NCBI GenBank assembly: GCA_031257945.1
Contig: JAIRNU010000066.1
Location: 1-22,459 of the forward strand
Reading direction: 5' to 3'
Source of the DNA: Holosporales bacterium
GTDB taxonomy: Bacteria; Pseudomonadota; Alphaproteobacteria; BNTO01
DNA: 22,459 nucleotides
Shown: positions 15,022-22,459 of the stretch, one piece after another
Numbering within the stretch: the stretch's first letter is position 1
Layout: each line of letters opens with the position of its first letter
Translations under genes and position numbers: made by a program
Notes under the pieces: generated by a model
The model's database searches: none
The model's input: the letters and a program-made list of their open reading frames with translations, nothing else
Told to the model about the DNA's origin: nothing

Positions 15022-18000
15022 CTAATGAGAGCTCAGCACAGTCCAAGCATCAAAGTGGAATAGGTTTCCTGCTATTGATAACGGTGTTTCCCCCTGTTTA
15101 TTTTGCGCATCTACTCTTATACCATCACTTTGCAATAGAAGCTCCACAATATGCACATCACACCCATAAGGATTAATAACCGCCAAATGCAAAGGTGTAT
15201 TACCTTGATCATCACGTGCGTTTACATCTGCACCGCTTTCTATTAGTTTGCTAATTACAACGAAATTCCCGGCTTCTACCGCAATCATTAATGGCGTTCT
15301 CCCATCACGGTCCCTTGTCTCTATCCCTCTTCCGTTAAGTAGAAGGTCTATAACGTTGAGTTGCCCATGATATACCGCGTTATGCAGCGGCGGGAGCCCA
15401 CGAGTGTTTTGAATATCCACTCTTGTCCCACTTTTCATTAGGGCACGAACTACATCTAAGCTCCCATACTGTGCTGCTACGTTCAGCGGTGTGTTCCCGT
15501 TACTATCTGGTACATCTTTTGCTACACCTTCACGCGCAAGAAGAATCTCCGCAAGTTCTGCCATATCCATTAAGGCGCACCAATGCAATGGTGTCGCAAG
15601 ATTGTAATCTTGTGCATTTACGTCTGCACGGTTATCTAGCAAAAAATTAACTACTTGTAACTGTCTATGCTTAACTGCTACCAAGAGCGGAGTTTCCCAG
15701 TTCTTATTACGTACATTTACATCGATTTTTCCAGTCTTTACGAAAAATGCAGCCATGTTCGGATCCCCGCCTTGAGCAGCTAAGTGTAATAGTGTATTCT
15801 CGGAAGCATCTTTAGTTTCCATTTCTACGCCTGGGATTGTGGTTAAAAATCGGACAATCTCCAGTTGCCCATTCTCTACAGCCACAGCTAACGGTGTTTT
15901 CCCCGCACTATCTCTAGCATTTATTTCTGTAGGATACCGGCGTACCAAAACTTGTACGGTATCAACGTTCCCACTACACGCAGCAAAATGTATCGGTAGA
16001 CACTGGTAATTATCCCTATTCATTGCTTCTGTTAGCATATCAACGATGTTCGCGGATCCCTTCCGTGCAGCCAAATGTATCGGTAGGCGGCCCTCAAAAT
16101 CTACAGCGTTTGCCTGTGCGCCCATACTCAATAGTAATTCAACAATGTCGCGATGCCCATTCTCAGCTGCGCAATGCAATGCGGTACGTCGTTGGCTATC
16201 GACGCTATCAATCTTTGCGCCTTTTTCTTCTATAAGGATTTTAGCTAACCCAGGAAACCCGTTGTTGAGCATCATGTGTACAGTAGGCCCCCATTGCGTT
16301 CCTTCCCAATCATCTACGTTATATCCGGTAGTAACCATGCCGCTCGTGGGGACGCCGATCGCTGGTATACCTGCAACAAAATCCTCCAGTGTTTGTAACT
16401 GCCCTAAGAGGATCGCAGAGTGCAGTAAATCCTGCCAGCCCTGCCAGCAATACAGTGGAGAAATAGCATCAATTAAGGATGTTGTATCGCCGTCTTGAAC
16501 AATGGTGGTTTGTTGCAGAATAGCAGTTGCATCGATCCTGTGTATGGATTTTGGCGGGTAAAAGAGGTCAGGCTGTCCTATTGCAGAAAAATCGATCCTG
16601 GGATCCAGGAGAATGTTATCATTTTGTAGTGCTATCTTGAGCAAATGTAAAAGACGCTCTGAGCTCGGGAAAAAGTAGCTGTCGTGATGTGCACGATAGA
16701 CTTTAGCATCCTTTTCCGAGATTACCTCTTTTTCCAAATTTCTCTTCTGAAAAATAATTTCATTCTGTTTGTCTACCAGGATTACATACTGACCGTTAAA
16801 AAGAAAGGGCAGTATACCAACTATTGTTAAGATCTCTTCATTATCTGTCCACACACTTTGGAATGTATCTCCTCGGAACAAGAGAGTAGATACGTAAATG
16901 GCTTTAGCGAAGCTTTCTTCCGTTAGATTATAGCTAATATTTCTTTCCCACGATTCTCCGAGAATAATCTCTCCAAACCCAGCTTGGACAAGGTTTGAAA
17001 GCATGTAAAAAACGTCGCGAGACGCGGAGTTAATGTACAACGCACTGTAACGTGATCTTCCTTTGAGGTCTTGTTTCAGTTGCTCAAAAGCCTGGATATT
17101 TTCCCCAATTATTCTTTTTATTTCTTTCAAAATTACGTTTTTACCGAAATCCAAATGTGATAGCACCGGGAAGAACACTCCTCTAAGCGCATCATTACCA
17201 ACAACACTGCTTACAAGAAAAGGCACAAAGTCGCTGTAGAATGTACTAATACCGTCACCGCGATCGCTGTGGAACCTACCGTAAGACGTAAATAACGACA
17301 TCATTCCATGGAAGGCGTGAGTTAATTCATGCATCATAGCGCACACTGCGGCTTCAAAGTTGTTCGACACAAAATTTTTTTCTGCGAGCCCAATTTTTAC
17401 TGGTGGCACCCCATACACGCATACAGAAGGCCCGCCCTTCTTGCCCTTAAAAATTGGTATCGTTGAAAAAAATCCACGCCTGTCAAAGTTAAAGTATGTA
17501 AGCAATTCATTTGCGACCAATATTGACATTATCAGTTGAAATCCTGAATAATTAGATATCATCTGGAGATTTACATTTTTCACGACTGTTGCTTCTGCGC
17601 CAGAAAGAGCACTGAAATCAAGACGCTTTTCAAACGCGTCGGCCAGTTTTCTCGCATCACTATCCCTAATTCCCGTTTTTGTTCTGTCGTTTGGTTCGTG
17701 AGAAATAGCTCCAAACAATTCCAGTATTTTTCTTAATTCTTCTATACATTGATTCTCTCCTCTTCCTAATTGTTCCGCTTTGTGGATAATTTTTTCGGCG
17801 CAATTTTTTAAGGATTGCCAAGAGATGTCTACTATGTAGCATTTTCCATCTTGAGCTTTGCACCCAAAAAATTCTGCCAAGTCATCCAACCCTCGAAGCA
17901 CTGTTAATTCGTTATTCCCATTGTCTGGTGGAGGTTCTATTGCATTGTTCCAACAAAAAAGAGCCAGCTTTTGCAAAAAAGACAAAGTTGGCGACACGGC

Positions 18001-18123
18001 GGAAGCGTGAATATCCGGATCAGAAGATGTTCTACTTAGGACCGGTCTACTTGCGCTACTACCGAATACATTAAATATACTCGTAAGAACTAACAAACTG
18101 ACAATTTGTAACGTGGCGTTCAT
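15022..18123 (-). CDS. Large secreted ankyrin-repeat protein with HExxH metallopeptidase-like domain
   Basis: This 1033-residue protein has an N-terminal signal peptide (about 1-24, 'IVSLLVLTSIFNVFG'). A central region carries H265-E-L-T-H269 in a helical context ('CAMMHELTHAFHG'), the classic zinc-metallopeptidase signature, preceded by a 'VCVYG' strand. This arrangement recalls effector peptidases such as the M91/NleD group, but I could not assign a family or identify the third zinc ligand. From about residue 640 to the end there are roughly 12 ankyrin units with the usual 'G.TPLH.AA..G...IV..LL..GA..N..D' pattern, a fold that binds proteins. Ankyrin proteins are common host-directed factors in intracellular bacteria. 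Delivery to a host is inferred; the signal peptide predicts at least Sec export. It is a single gene on its own strand, divergent from the M16 operon. The ATG at 18123 has a weak ribosome site. Confidence 0.88.
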   Translation of the reverse strand: MNATLQIVSLLVLTSIFNVFGSSASRPVLSRTSSDPDIHASAVSPTLSFLQKLALFCWNNAIEPPPDNGNNELTVLRGLDDLAEFFGCKAQDGKCYIVDISWQSLKNCAEKIIHKAEQLGRGENQCIEELRKILELFGAISHEPNDRTKTGIRDSDARKLADAFEKRLDFSALSGAEATVVKNVNLQMISNYSGFQLIMSILVANELLTYFNFDRRGFFSTIPIFKGKKGGPSVCVYGVPPVKIGLAEKNFVSNNFEAAVCAMMHELTHAFHGMMSLFTSYGRFHSDRGDGISTFYSDFVPFLVSSVVGNDALRGVFFPVLSHLDFGKNVILKEIKRIIGENIQAFEQLKQDLKGRSRYSALYINSASRDVFYMLSNLVQAGFGEIILGESWERNISYNLTEESFAKAIYVSTLLFRGDTFQSVWTDNEEILTIVGILPFLFNGQYVILVDKQNEIIFQKRNLEKEVISEKDAKVYRAHHDSYFFPSSERLLHLLKIALQNDNILLDPRIDFSAIGQPDLFYPPKSIHRIDATAILQQTTIVQDGDTTSLIDAISPLYCWQGWQDLLHSAILLGQLQTLEDFVAGIPAIGVPTSGMVTTGYNVDDWEGTQWGPTVHMMLNNGFPGLAKILIEEKGAKIDSVDSQRRTALHCAAENGHRDIVELLLSMGAQANAVDFEGRLPIHLAARKGSANIVDMLTEAMNRDNYQCLPIHFAACSGNVDTVQVLVRRYPTEINARDSAGKTPLAVAVENGQLEIVRFLTTIPGVEMETKDASENTLLHLAAQGGDPNMAAFFVKTGKIDVNVRNKNWETPLLVAVKHRQLQVVNFLLDNRADVNAQDYNLATPLHWCALMDMAELAEILLAREGVAKDVPDSNGNTPLNVAAQYGSLDVVRALMKSGTRVDIQNTRGLPPLHNAVYHGQLNVIDLLLNGRGIETRDRDGRTPLMIAVEAGNFVVISKLIESGADVNARDDQGNTPLHLAVINPYGCDVHIVELLLQSDGIRVDAQNKQGETPLSIAGNLFHFDAWTVLSSH

Positions 18124-18223
18124 TTTCTATGGTTCATTTTCTATTATTTTCTCACTATTGTATGCATATAAAAGTTTAATAATACGTTAAGTGCGCCAAG
18201 AAACGGCGTAAAAGTATCTTGTT

Positions 18224-18316
18224 GACTTCCATCCCCAAAGGGTGTTTGCATATAGCATGGTTGTGGTGTCTTTGGGGCGCGTGTTGGAAGTCGTCCTGTG
18301 GAGTGAAGCCCCAGAG
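18224..18316 (+). promoter_or_regulatory. Structured leader upstream of the M16 operon, possible two-state attenuator or small RNA
   Basis: GACTTCCA (18224-18231) pairs perfectly with TGGAAGTC (18285-18292), and the inner CCCCAAAG (18233-18240) pairs with CTTTGGGG (18270-18277), giving 16 base pairs with a lopsided internal loop. CTTTGGGG can instead pair with CCCCAGAG at 18309-18316 (one G-U), and that second helix is soon followed by T-rich runs at 18324-18345. Two mutually exclusive helices ahead of a U-rich stretch are what a transcription attenuator or riboswitch-like leader looks like. A weak promoter may lie just upstream (TTAAGT at 18187, TAAAAG at 18209). I do not recognise a known RNA family. 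Confidence 0.5.
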
Positions 18317-18356
18317 AGATCTGCTTTTTATGTTTTTGTTTTTACATGGTGTTATT

Positions 18357-19871
18357 ATGCGCAGTATTTGCAATAATCTGGTTGGGCGTTTTGTATTAGG
18401 TTGTGTTTTTTGTATTGGAGTTGCTATGGCTGGAAAAGACGGCGAAATAAACCAAAAAGTAAGTAAGGGAATGCGCGAAAAGGTATCAGAGCCTTCGACG
18501 GCAAAAAAAATGCCATCTAAGCCGAAGGCAACACCAAAGAAAAGCGCTGCAAACATTGCTGAAAATCCGAGGCCCCCTAAGGGAAAGGCAAACAAGCACG
18601 GGGATTTTTTCGTAGAGATCCACGAGGTGGAGACTAATCTTACGCATAAAGTATGGTATATCCCGTCGAACCGACAGTTCGTTTCTATGTCGATTGTCTT
18701 TCTGGACGCTGGGATGAAGAATGTAAATGGTACGCACCCTGCGTTAGGCTTGTTTACGGATATGCTAACTAAGGGCTGCGGAAAATTGGATCAATACGAG
18801 TTTTTAGAAACTATTTACGATAATGGGGCAACGATTAGTTTTGCTAGCGATATTGATCACGCCAGTATAACCTTTTGGGCACCGGTTTCCTCATACATAG
18901 TCCCGCTTAATCTTATCCCAGATATGTGCCTTGCTCCGCTTTTACCAAATAAATTGTTTGAAAAGGCAAGGAAGGACGCGCTGAACAGTTTTAAAGGATC
19001 ACTGAAAGACCCGGCAACACACCTGCATGAAGCAATGAATGCTGCTTTTTATCCATCAGAGCACCCATATCGGTCGTCTTTAACGCGCATCGCAGAGGAC
19101 ATAAAGGCAATAAAGCCGCAGGATATCCGAAATTATTTGAAATTGTTATGTCAGGGGAACGCTGTTGTTGTTATCCTGGGACCGCGGGAAAATGAAACTG
19201 AAATAGTGGAGAACGTGGTGAAAATGCTTTCCGCTTTTCCTGCGAAGGGAACGCCGGTATTGACCGAATATGGGCCAATAAATACCCCAGAGCACGATAT
19301 TCATGTGCAGTTCGATATCCCACAAACCATGATTTCCAGCCGGCAGCCAGGCTTCTATACAACCGATCCGAATTACTACGCTAAGAAAGTTGCTTTTGCG
19401 ATTGTTGCTCGCCCGTCTCTTGATTCTTTGATGTATAAAAATGTGCGTGGGGACCACGGTTTGGCGTACTACTGTTATGGAAAAGTGTGCATCAATAGAG
19501 GAGACGCTGCCCTGGAGTTCTCAGCCGGAACACGAAATGAAACAACTGAACAGGTAAAGGATATCATGAAGAAAACCTGCACAACTGTGGCGAAGAACGG
19601 CGTTTCGAAAAGTGATTTCGAGCTGATTAGAAAGGAGATAGCTGGGACGCTGGTGGTTGGGTTGGACTCTAGCGCTAGTATGGTATCTTTTTGCGTAAAT
19701 AACAGGATTTTGGGGCGCTCCCTCGAGGAAACGCGGAATCAATTGAACATGCTTAAGGCTGTTTCGTTAAAGGACGTAAACGCGGCGTGTAGTATGTTCG
19801 GGAAAGAGATGAGATTTGTGACTGTTGGTGGTGGCGGTGGCAATGATGGTAATATTGCTCGGAGTAATTAA
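18357..19871 (+). CDS. M16-family peptidase-like protein, non-catalytic subunit
   Basis: This protein of about 504 residues is read from the ATG at 18357, where a signal peptide begins ('LVGRFVLGCVFCIGVAMA'). The frame is open further upstream to a TTG at 18219, but that part covers a strong RNA hairpin and reads as improbable protein. After a Lys/Pro/Ala-rich linker (about residues 28-75) the M16 fold begins. Where the catalytic HxxEH should be, the sequence reads 'GLFTDMLTKGCG', so the zinc site is missing. It has the 'FWAPVSS' and 'YYCYGKV' type strands of the family. Bacterial M16 proteins often come as such inactive/active pairs, similar to the mitochondrial processing peptidase subunits. 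Its partner follows after 2 bases. Catalytic genes often come first; here the order is reversed. A periplasmic location is inferred. Confidence 0.85.
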   Translation: MRSICNNLVGRFVLGCVFCIGVAMAGKDGEINQKVSKGMREKVSEPSTAKKMPSKPKATPKKSAANIAENPRPPKGKANKHGDFFVEIHEVETNLTHKVWYIPSNRQFVSMSIVFLDAGMKNVNGTHPALGLFTDMLTKGCGKLDQYEFLETIYDNGATISFASDIDHASITFWAPVSSYIVPLNLIPDMCLAPLLPNKLFEKARKDALNSFKGSLKDPATHLHEAMNAAFYPSEHPYRSSLTRIAEDIKAIKPQDIRNYLKLLCQGNAVVVILGPRENETEIVENVVKMLSAFPAKGTPVLTEYGPINTPEHDIHVQFDIPQTMISSRQPGFYTTDPNYYAKKVAFAIVARPSLDSLMYKNVRGDHGLAYYCYGKVCINRGDAALEFSAGTRNETTEQVKDIMKKTCTTVAKNGVSKSDFELIRKEIAGTLVVGLDSSASMVSFCVNNRILGRSLEETRNQLNMLKAVSLKDVNAACSMFGKEMRFVTVGGGGGNDGNIARSN

Positions 19872-19873
19872 TC

Positions 19874-21280
19874 ATGAAAACATTAAGTGTTGTTTTATGC
19901 TGTATGTCGGCGGTAGTTTTTTGTAATTTGGAGGGAGCGGAGAAATTGAGTAAGGGAACGAAGTTAATGCTAGAACGCAATAAAAAAGATGCGGCAAAGA
20001 AGAAAAAGCCACTGCTTAACGCCCAAACAAAGGTGTTGAAAAATGGGTTGCACGTGGTTGTTGTGGAGGATCACCAGGTACCACGTGTTAGTGTTGGAGT
20101 GCTTTACCATGTCGGCTCGTGCGATGACCCTGAAAATTTGCTTGGTATTTCGCACATGTTAGAGCACATGTTTTTTCACGGTTCGAAGAAATATCCAAAT
20201 GTTAGCGAGACAATAAGTACTTTAGGCGGGAGCACTAATGCTTTTACGTCTGAGGACTGTACTATGTATATAGAAGACTGTCCGTCAGATGCTGTAGATG
20301 TTGTGTTGCTGCTGGAAGCAGATAGGATGGCCAATTTCTTCCTTCACGATGACGTGGTATTCCAAAAAGAGCGGAAAGCTGTGTTCGAGGAGCGCCTTAT
20401 GAGGGTGGAGAACCCACCGCTAGGAATTGCGAACGAATACATTACGAACGCCTTATCTCCACAGCATCCATATGGCCGTGAAATCATAGGAATGCGTCAC
20501 CATATCTTGGCTTACTCTCGTGAAGCAGTTATGGAGCATTACAGAAAGTGGTACGGACCTAATAATGCTACGTTAGTTGTGATTGGGGATGTTAATGCGG
20601 CAGAGATATTTAAGAAAGCCGAGAATGCTTTCGGGGGAATAAAAGCCAGACCGGCTGTTAGAAGGGAGCGCGTACAAAACGCAATTACCGAAGGGATTCA
20701 GCACACTGTGCAGTATTGTACCGATAAAGTAGAAAGTGAAAAGGTTTCCTTGTTTTACCAGGCTCCGCACCATAAAGCTGACGGGCTGGATACTTGCTAT
20801 GCACTTTGTATCGGGTTAGATGCTTTGTTTGAGGGCGTGGTATGTAAGTTTTGCCGTCATTTCGTTGATAAAAAGGGGTTGGTCTTTGGCATGGATTGTT
20901 CGTATGATGTGGAATCTTGGGACCCTAAGCCAGTTGTAATTCAGGTGAGTTTAGTTCCAGGCGTGCAGTATAAAAAATTCTCTCAGGAGTTTGAGAAAGA
21001 GATCCAAAAAGTCGTTGCACACGGCCTTGACCCACGCGAATTTGACCGCGCTAAAAAGAGTTGTATTACGGATATGGTGCATTTAGCAACGGACGGCCAC
21101 CAAAAAATACGTATGATGCTTGCGTGCTTGGCGCTTGGATTGTCGATAGATGATATCGAAAAAACCCACGACCGGCTCGAGGCCGTAACGCTAGAGCAAA
21201 CAAACGCCGTGCTTAAAAGGGTTTTTGCGAAGGAACCTGTGGCGATAGTCAGGCTTTGCCCTGAGGCCACAGCAAAGTAG
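19874..21280 (+). CDS. M16-family zinc peptidase, catalytic subunit (pitrilysin/PqqL-like)
   Basis: This 468-residue exported zinc endopeptidase has a signal peptide (about 1-22, 'LSVVLCCMSAVVFCNLEGA') followed by a Lys-rich stretch. The inverted zinc motif H94-M-L-E97-H98 lies in 'ISHMLEHMFFHG', and the third ligand is probably one of the glutamates at 172-173 in 'VFEER', about 75 residues later, as in the family. 'GGSTNAFTSEDCTMY' is the usual substrate-binding segment. The domain order fits the two-domain bacterial M16B type. GGAG at 19861-19864, inside the end of the preceding gene, gives a well-spaced ribosome site, so translation of the pair is coupled. The likely role is cleavage of peptides or misfolded proteins in the periplasm, with the upstream inactive homologue as partner; the substrate is unknown. 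Confidence 0.93.
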   Translation: MKTLSVVLCCMSAVVFCNLEGAEKLSKGTKLMLERNKKDAAKKKKPLLNAQTKVLKNGLHVVVVEDHQVPRVSVGVLYHVGSCDDPENLLGISHMLEHMFFHGSKKYPNVSETISTLGGSTNAFTSEDCTMYIEDCPSDAVDVVLLLEADRMANFFLHDDVVFQKERKAVFEERLMRVENPPLGIANEYITNALSPQHPYGREIIGMRHHILAYSREAVMEHYRKWYGPNNATLVVIGDVNAAEIFKKAENAFGGIKARPAVRRERVQNAITEGIQHTVQYCTDKVESEKVSLFYQAPHHKADGLDTCYALCIGLDALFEGVVCKFCRHFVDKKGLVFGMDCSYDVESWDPKPVVIQVSLVPGVQYKKFSQEFEKEIQKVVAHGLDPREFDRAKKSCITDMVHLATDGHQKIRMMLACLALGLSIDDIEKTHDRLEAVTLEQTNAVLKRVFAKEPVAIVRLCPEATAK

Positions 21281-21286
21281 GCTGAA

Positions 21287-22342
21287 ATGGAAGATAAGAT
21301 TTTCAATTTGTCCGCTCGTTCATTGGAAATCTTTCGTGAACTGGTTGATGCGTATATAGAAACTGGTGAGGCCGTTGGTTCTCGCCTGCTTTCTAAACGA
21401 TCCCCGTCGCCCCTTTCATCAGCGACGATCCGTAATATTATGGCTGATTTGGAGGATATAGGCTTGCTGTATGCCCCGCATACGTCTGCCGGGCGGATCC
21501 CAACGGAAACCGGGCTGCGTTTCTTTGTTGATGAGCTCTTGGAGGTGTCCAACTTCGAAGACTTCGAAAACGAAAAGGTTTTTGATTTGATGAATTCGCA
21601 GGAGCAGGAAACCAGCGAAATTCTCGAAAAAGCGACGTCTATTTTGTCCGGGTTATCGAAGTGCGCCGGGGTTGTGTCGTCGCCTAAAACAGATCCCATA
21701 ATCCAAAAAATAAATTTTGTATCACTTTCTGCGGAGCAAATATTAGTAATTATCGTCTCGGAGTCTGGCCATGTAGAGAATCGTATTATTTCGGCTCCAG
21801 CCAATATAGACTCTTCTTTATTACAGAGTTTATCCAATTATATGTCTCATATTCTTCAGGGGCGCACTTTATCTGATGGAATAAAAACGATGGAGGCCGA
21901 ATTATCTGAACATAAAAATGATTTTGACCAGCTTTCGGCGGAAATATTGCAACAAGGAATCGAGATATGGAAGAACGATGATTTCAGCGGGTCCATGATT
22001 CTCAAGGGACACGCGAATTTACTCGAAAATATAGAGGAGCTTCGGGAGCTTAACAACATCCGAGACCTTTTTGAAATTATGGAAACGAAGCATACCATGC
22101 TGAACCTGCTTAATTTTGCGTCTAAGGCAAATGGGATCCAGGTTTTTATCGGATCCGAGAATCCGTACTTCCAGATTTCTGGGTGTTCGCTAGTCCTATC
22201 CCCTTATAAATCAGCGGACGGCCATGTTGTTGGAGCAATAGGTGTCATCGGGCCCGCACACATGAAGTATAGAAAAATAATCCCGCTTGTTAACTATACG
22301 TCGAAAATAATAAGCAAAATTTTGAATAAGAAATTTGATTAG
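21287..22342 (+). CDS. hrcA: Heat-inducible transcription repressor HrcA
   Basis: HrcA represses groESL and often dnaK/grpE by binding the CIRCE inverted repeat, with GroEL helping to keep it active. The 351-residue length is normal. The N-terminal winged helix is clear ('ARSLEIFRELVDAYIETGE', 'VGSRLLSKR', 'SSATIRNIMADLED.GLL'), followed by 'PHTSAGRIPTE.GLRFFVD', the family hallmark. The C-terminal HrcA domain includes 'IGSENPY' and 'GAIGVIGP..M.Y.KIIPLV'. It starts 6 bases after the M16 stop, so it is probably read with that operon. I saw no CIRCE site in the window. In many alphaproteobacteria grpE follows hrcA; here the 117 bases to the window end hold no gene start I can support. The TAG stop lies within a dispersed repeat also found near 3022. 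Confidence 0.97.
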   Translation: MEDKIFNLSARSLEIFRELVDAYIETGEAVGSRLLSKRSPSPLSSATIRNIMADLEDIGLLYAPHTSAGRIPTETGLRFFVDELLEVSNFEDFENEKVFDLMNSQEQETSEILEKATSILSGLSKCAGVVSSPKTDPIIQKINFVSLSAEQILVIIVSESGHVENRIISAPANIDSSLLQSLSNYMSHILQGRTLSDGIKTMEAELSEHKNDFDQLSAEILQQGIEIWKNDDFSGSMILKGHANLLENIEELRELNNIRDLFEIMETKHTMLNLLNFASKANGIQVFIGSENPYFQISGCSLVLSPYKSADGHVVGAIGVIGPAHMKYRKIIPLVNYTSKIISKILNKKFD

Positions 22343-22378
22343 TGTCCAAGATCAAACACATATGAGAAAAAATATGTA
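22340..22378. repeat. Dispersed repeat, copy 2, overlapping the hrcA stop
   Basis: TAGTGTCCAAGATCAAACAC followed by an A-rich stretch matches the copy at 3022-3060 with a few substitutions and small gaps. The first three bases are the hrcA stop codon. The flanking sequence differs between the copies, so the match is a discrete element, perhaps a mobile-element end. Confidence 0.6.
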
Positions 22379-22459
22379 GTGAAAAAAGCCTGAAAAGCCC
22401 GAAATAAAAAATACAGTATTCACAAAAAGCAAAAAGGCCTCCAGAATGAAGTTAGAAAA

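Noticed and set aside
18219..18356. 46-codon N-terminal extension of the M16-like subunit
   Set aside because: It starts at TTG, is rich in Trp and Cys, spans a 16-bp hairpin and would place the signal peptide internally.
18176..18595. 139-codon - strand frame over the M16 leader
   Set aside because: It covers the hairpin region and the start of the M16 gene in antisense and has no ribosome site or recognisable domain.
1..22459. CRISPR array
   Set aside because: The only regular repeats are three 18-bp copies with 5-6 base gaps, far too close for spacers, and no cas genes are present.

Overview
The window looks like a stretch of chromosome from a host-associated alphaproteobacterium, probably an intracellular symbiont or pathogen of the Holosporales/Rickettsiales type. 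The core genes (priA, a PpiD/SurA-type foldase, tsaD, recG, an M16 peptidase pair and hrcA) look alphaproteobacterial. They are interspersed with genes typical of bacteria living in eukaryotic cells: a large secreted ankyrin-repeat protein, BspA-type leucine-rich-repeat proteins, a PAAR-like DUF4280 protein and orphan secreted proteins. The lineage is an inference from protein character; no rRNA or tRNA was found to support it.

Layout from left to right. Bases 1-150 hold three copies of an 18-bp repeat that look like the end of a mobile element. A + strand secreted LRR protein follows (199-1413), then a 354-bp gene-poor gap. On the - strand lie two adjacent, weakly similar genes of unknown function (1768-2947), a dispersed repeat at 3022-3060, priA (3103-5127) and a secreted coiled-coil protein with an acidic tail (5311-6129). 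On the + strand, 6251-6754 is a decayed paralogue of the small secreted LRR-like gene at 6887-7405. Next comes a + strand cluster: ppiD-like foldase (7580-9481), a PAAR-like DUF4280 gene (9521-9907) and tsaD from a TTG start (9919-10953). It converges on recG (10991-13105), which lies downstream of a secreted SxxK serine hydrolase (13163-14917). Still on the - strand is a 1033-residue secreted protein with an HELTH metallopeptidase-like motif and about 12 ankyrin repeats (15022-18123). Divergent from it is a + strand operon: structured leader (18224-18316), an M16-like subunit without the zinc motif (18357-19871), a catalytic M16 peptidase (19874-21280) and hrcA (21287-22342). A second copy of the dispersed repeat begins at the hrcA stop codon.

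Functionally, the core genes cover replication restart, fork reversal, tRNA t6A modification, envelope protein folding and proteolysis, and heat-shock repression. The accessory genes are mostly exported proteins that could act on the envelope or on a host cell. The points most worth following up are the metallopeptidase-ankyrin fusion, the orphan PAAR-like gene placed inside a housekeeping cluster, the two-state leader upstream of the M16 genes, the decaying duplicate of an LRR-like secreted gene, the tandem pair of unknown paralogues, and the dispersed repeat touching hrcA.
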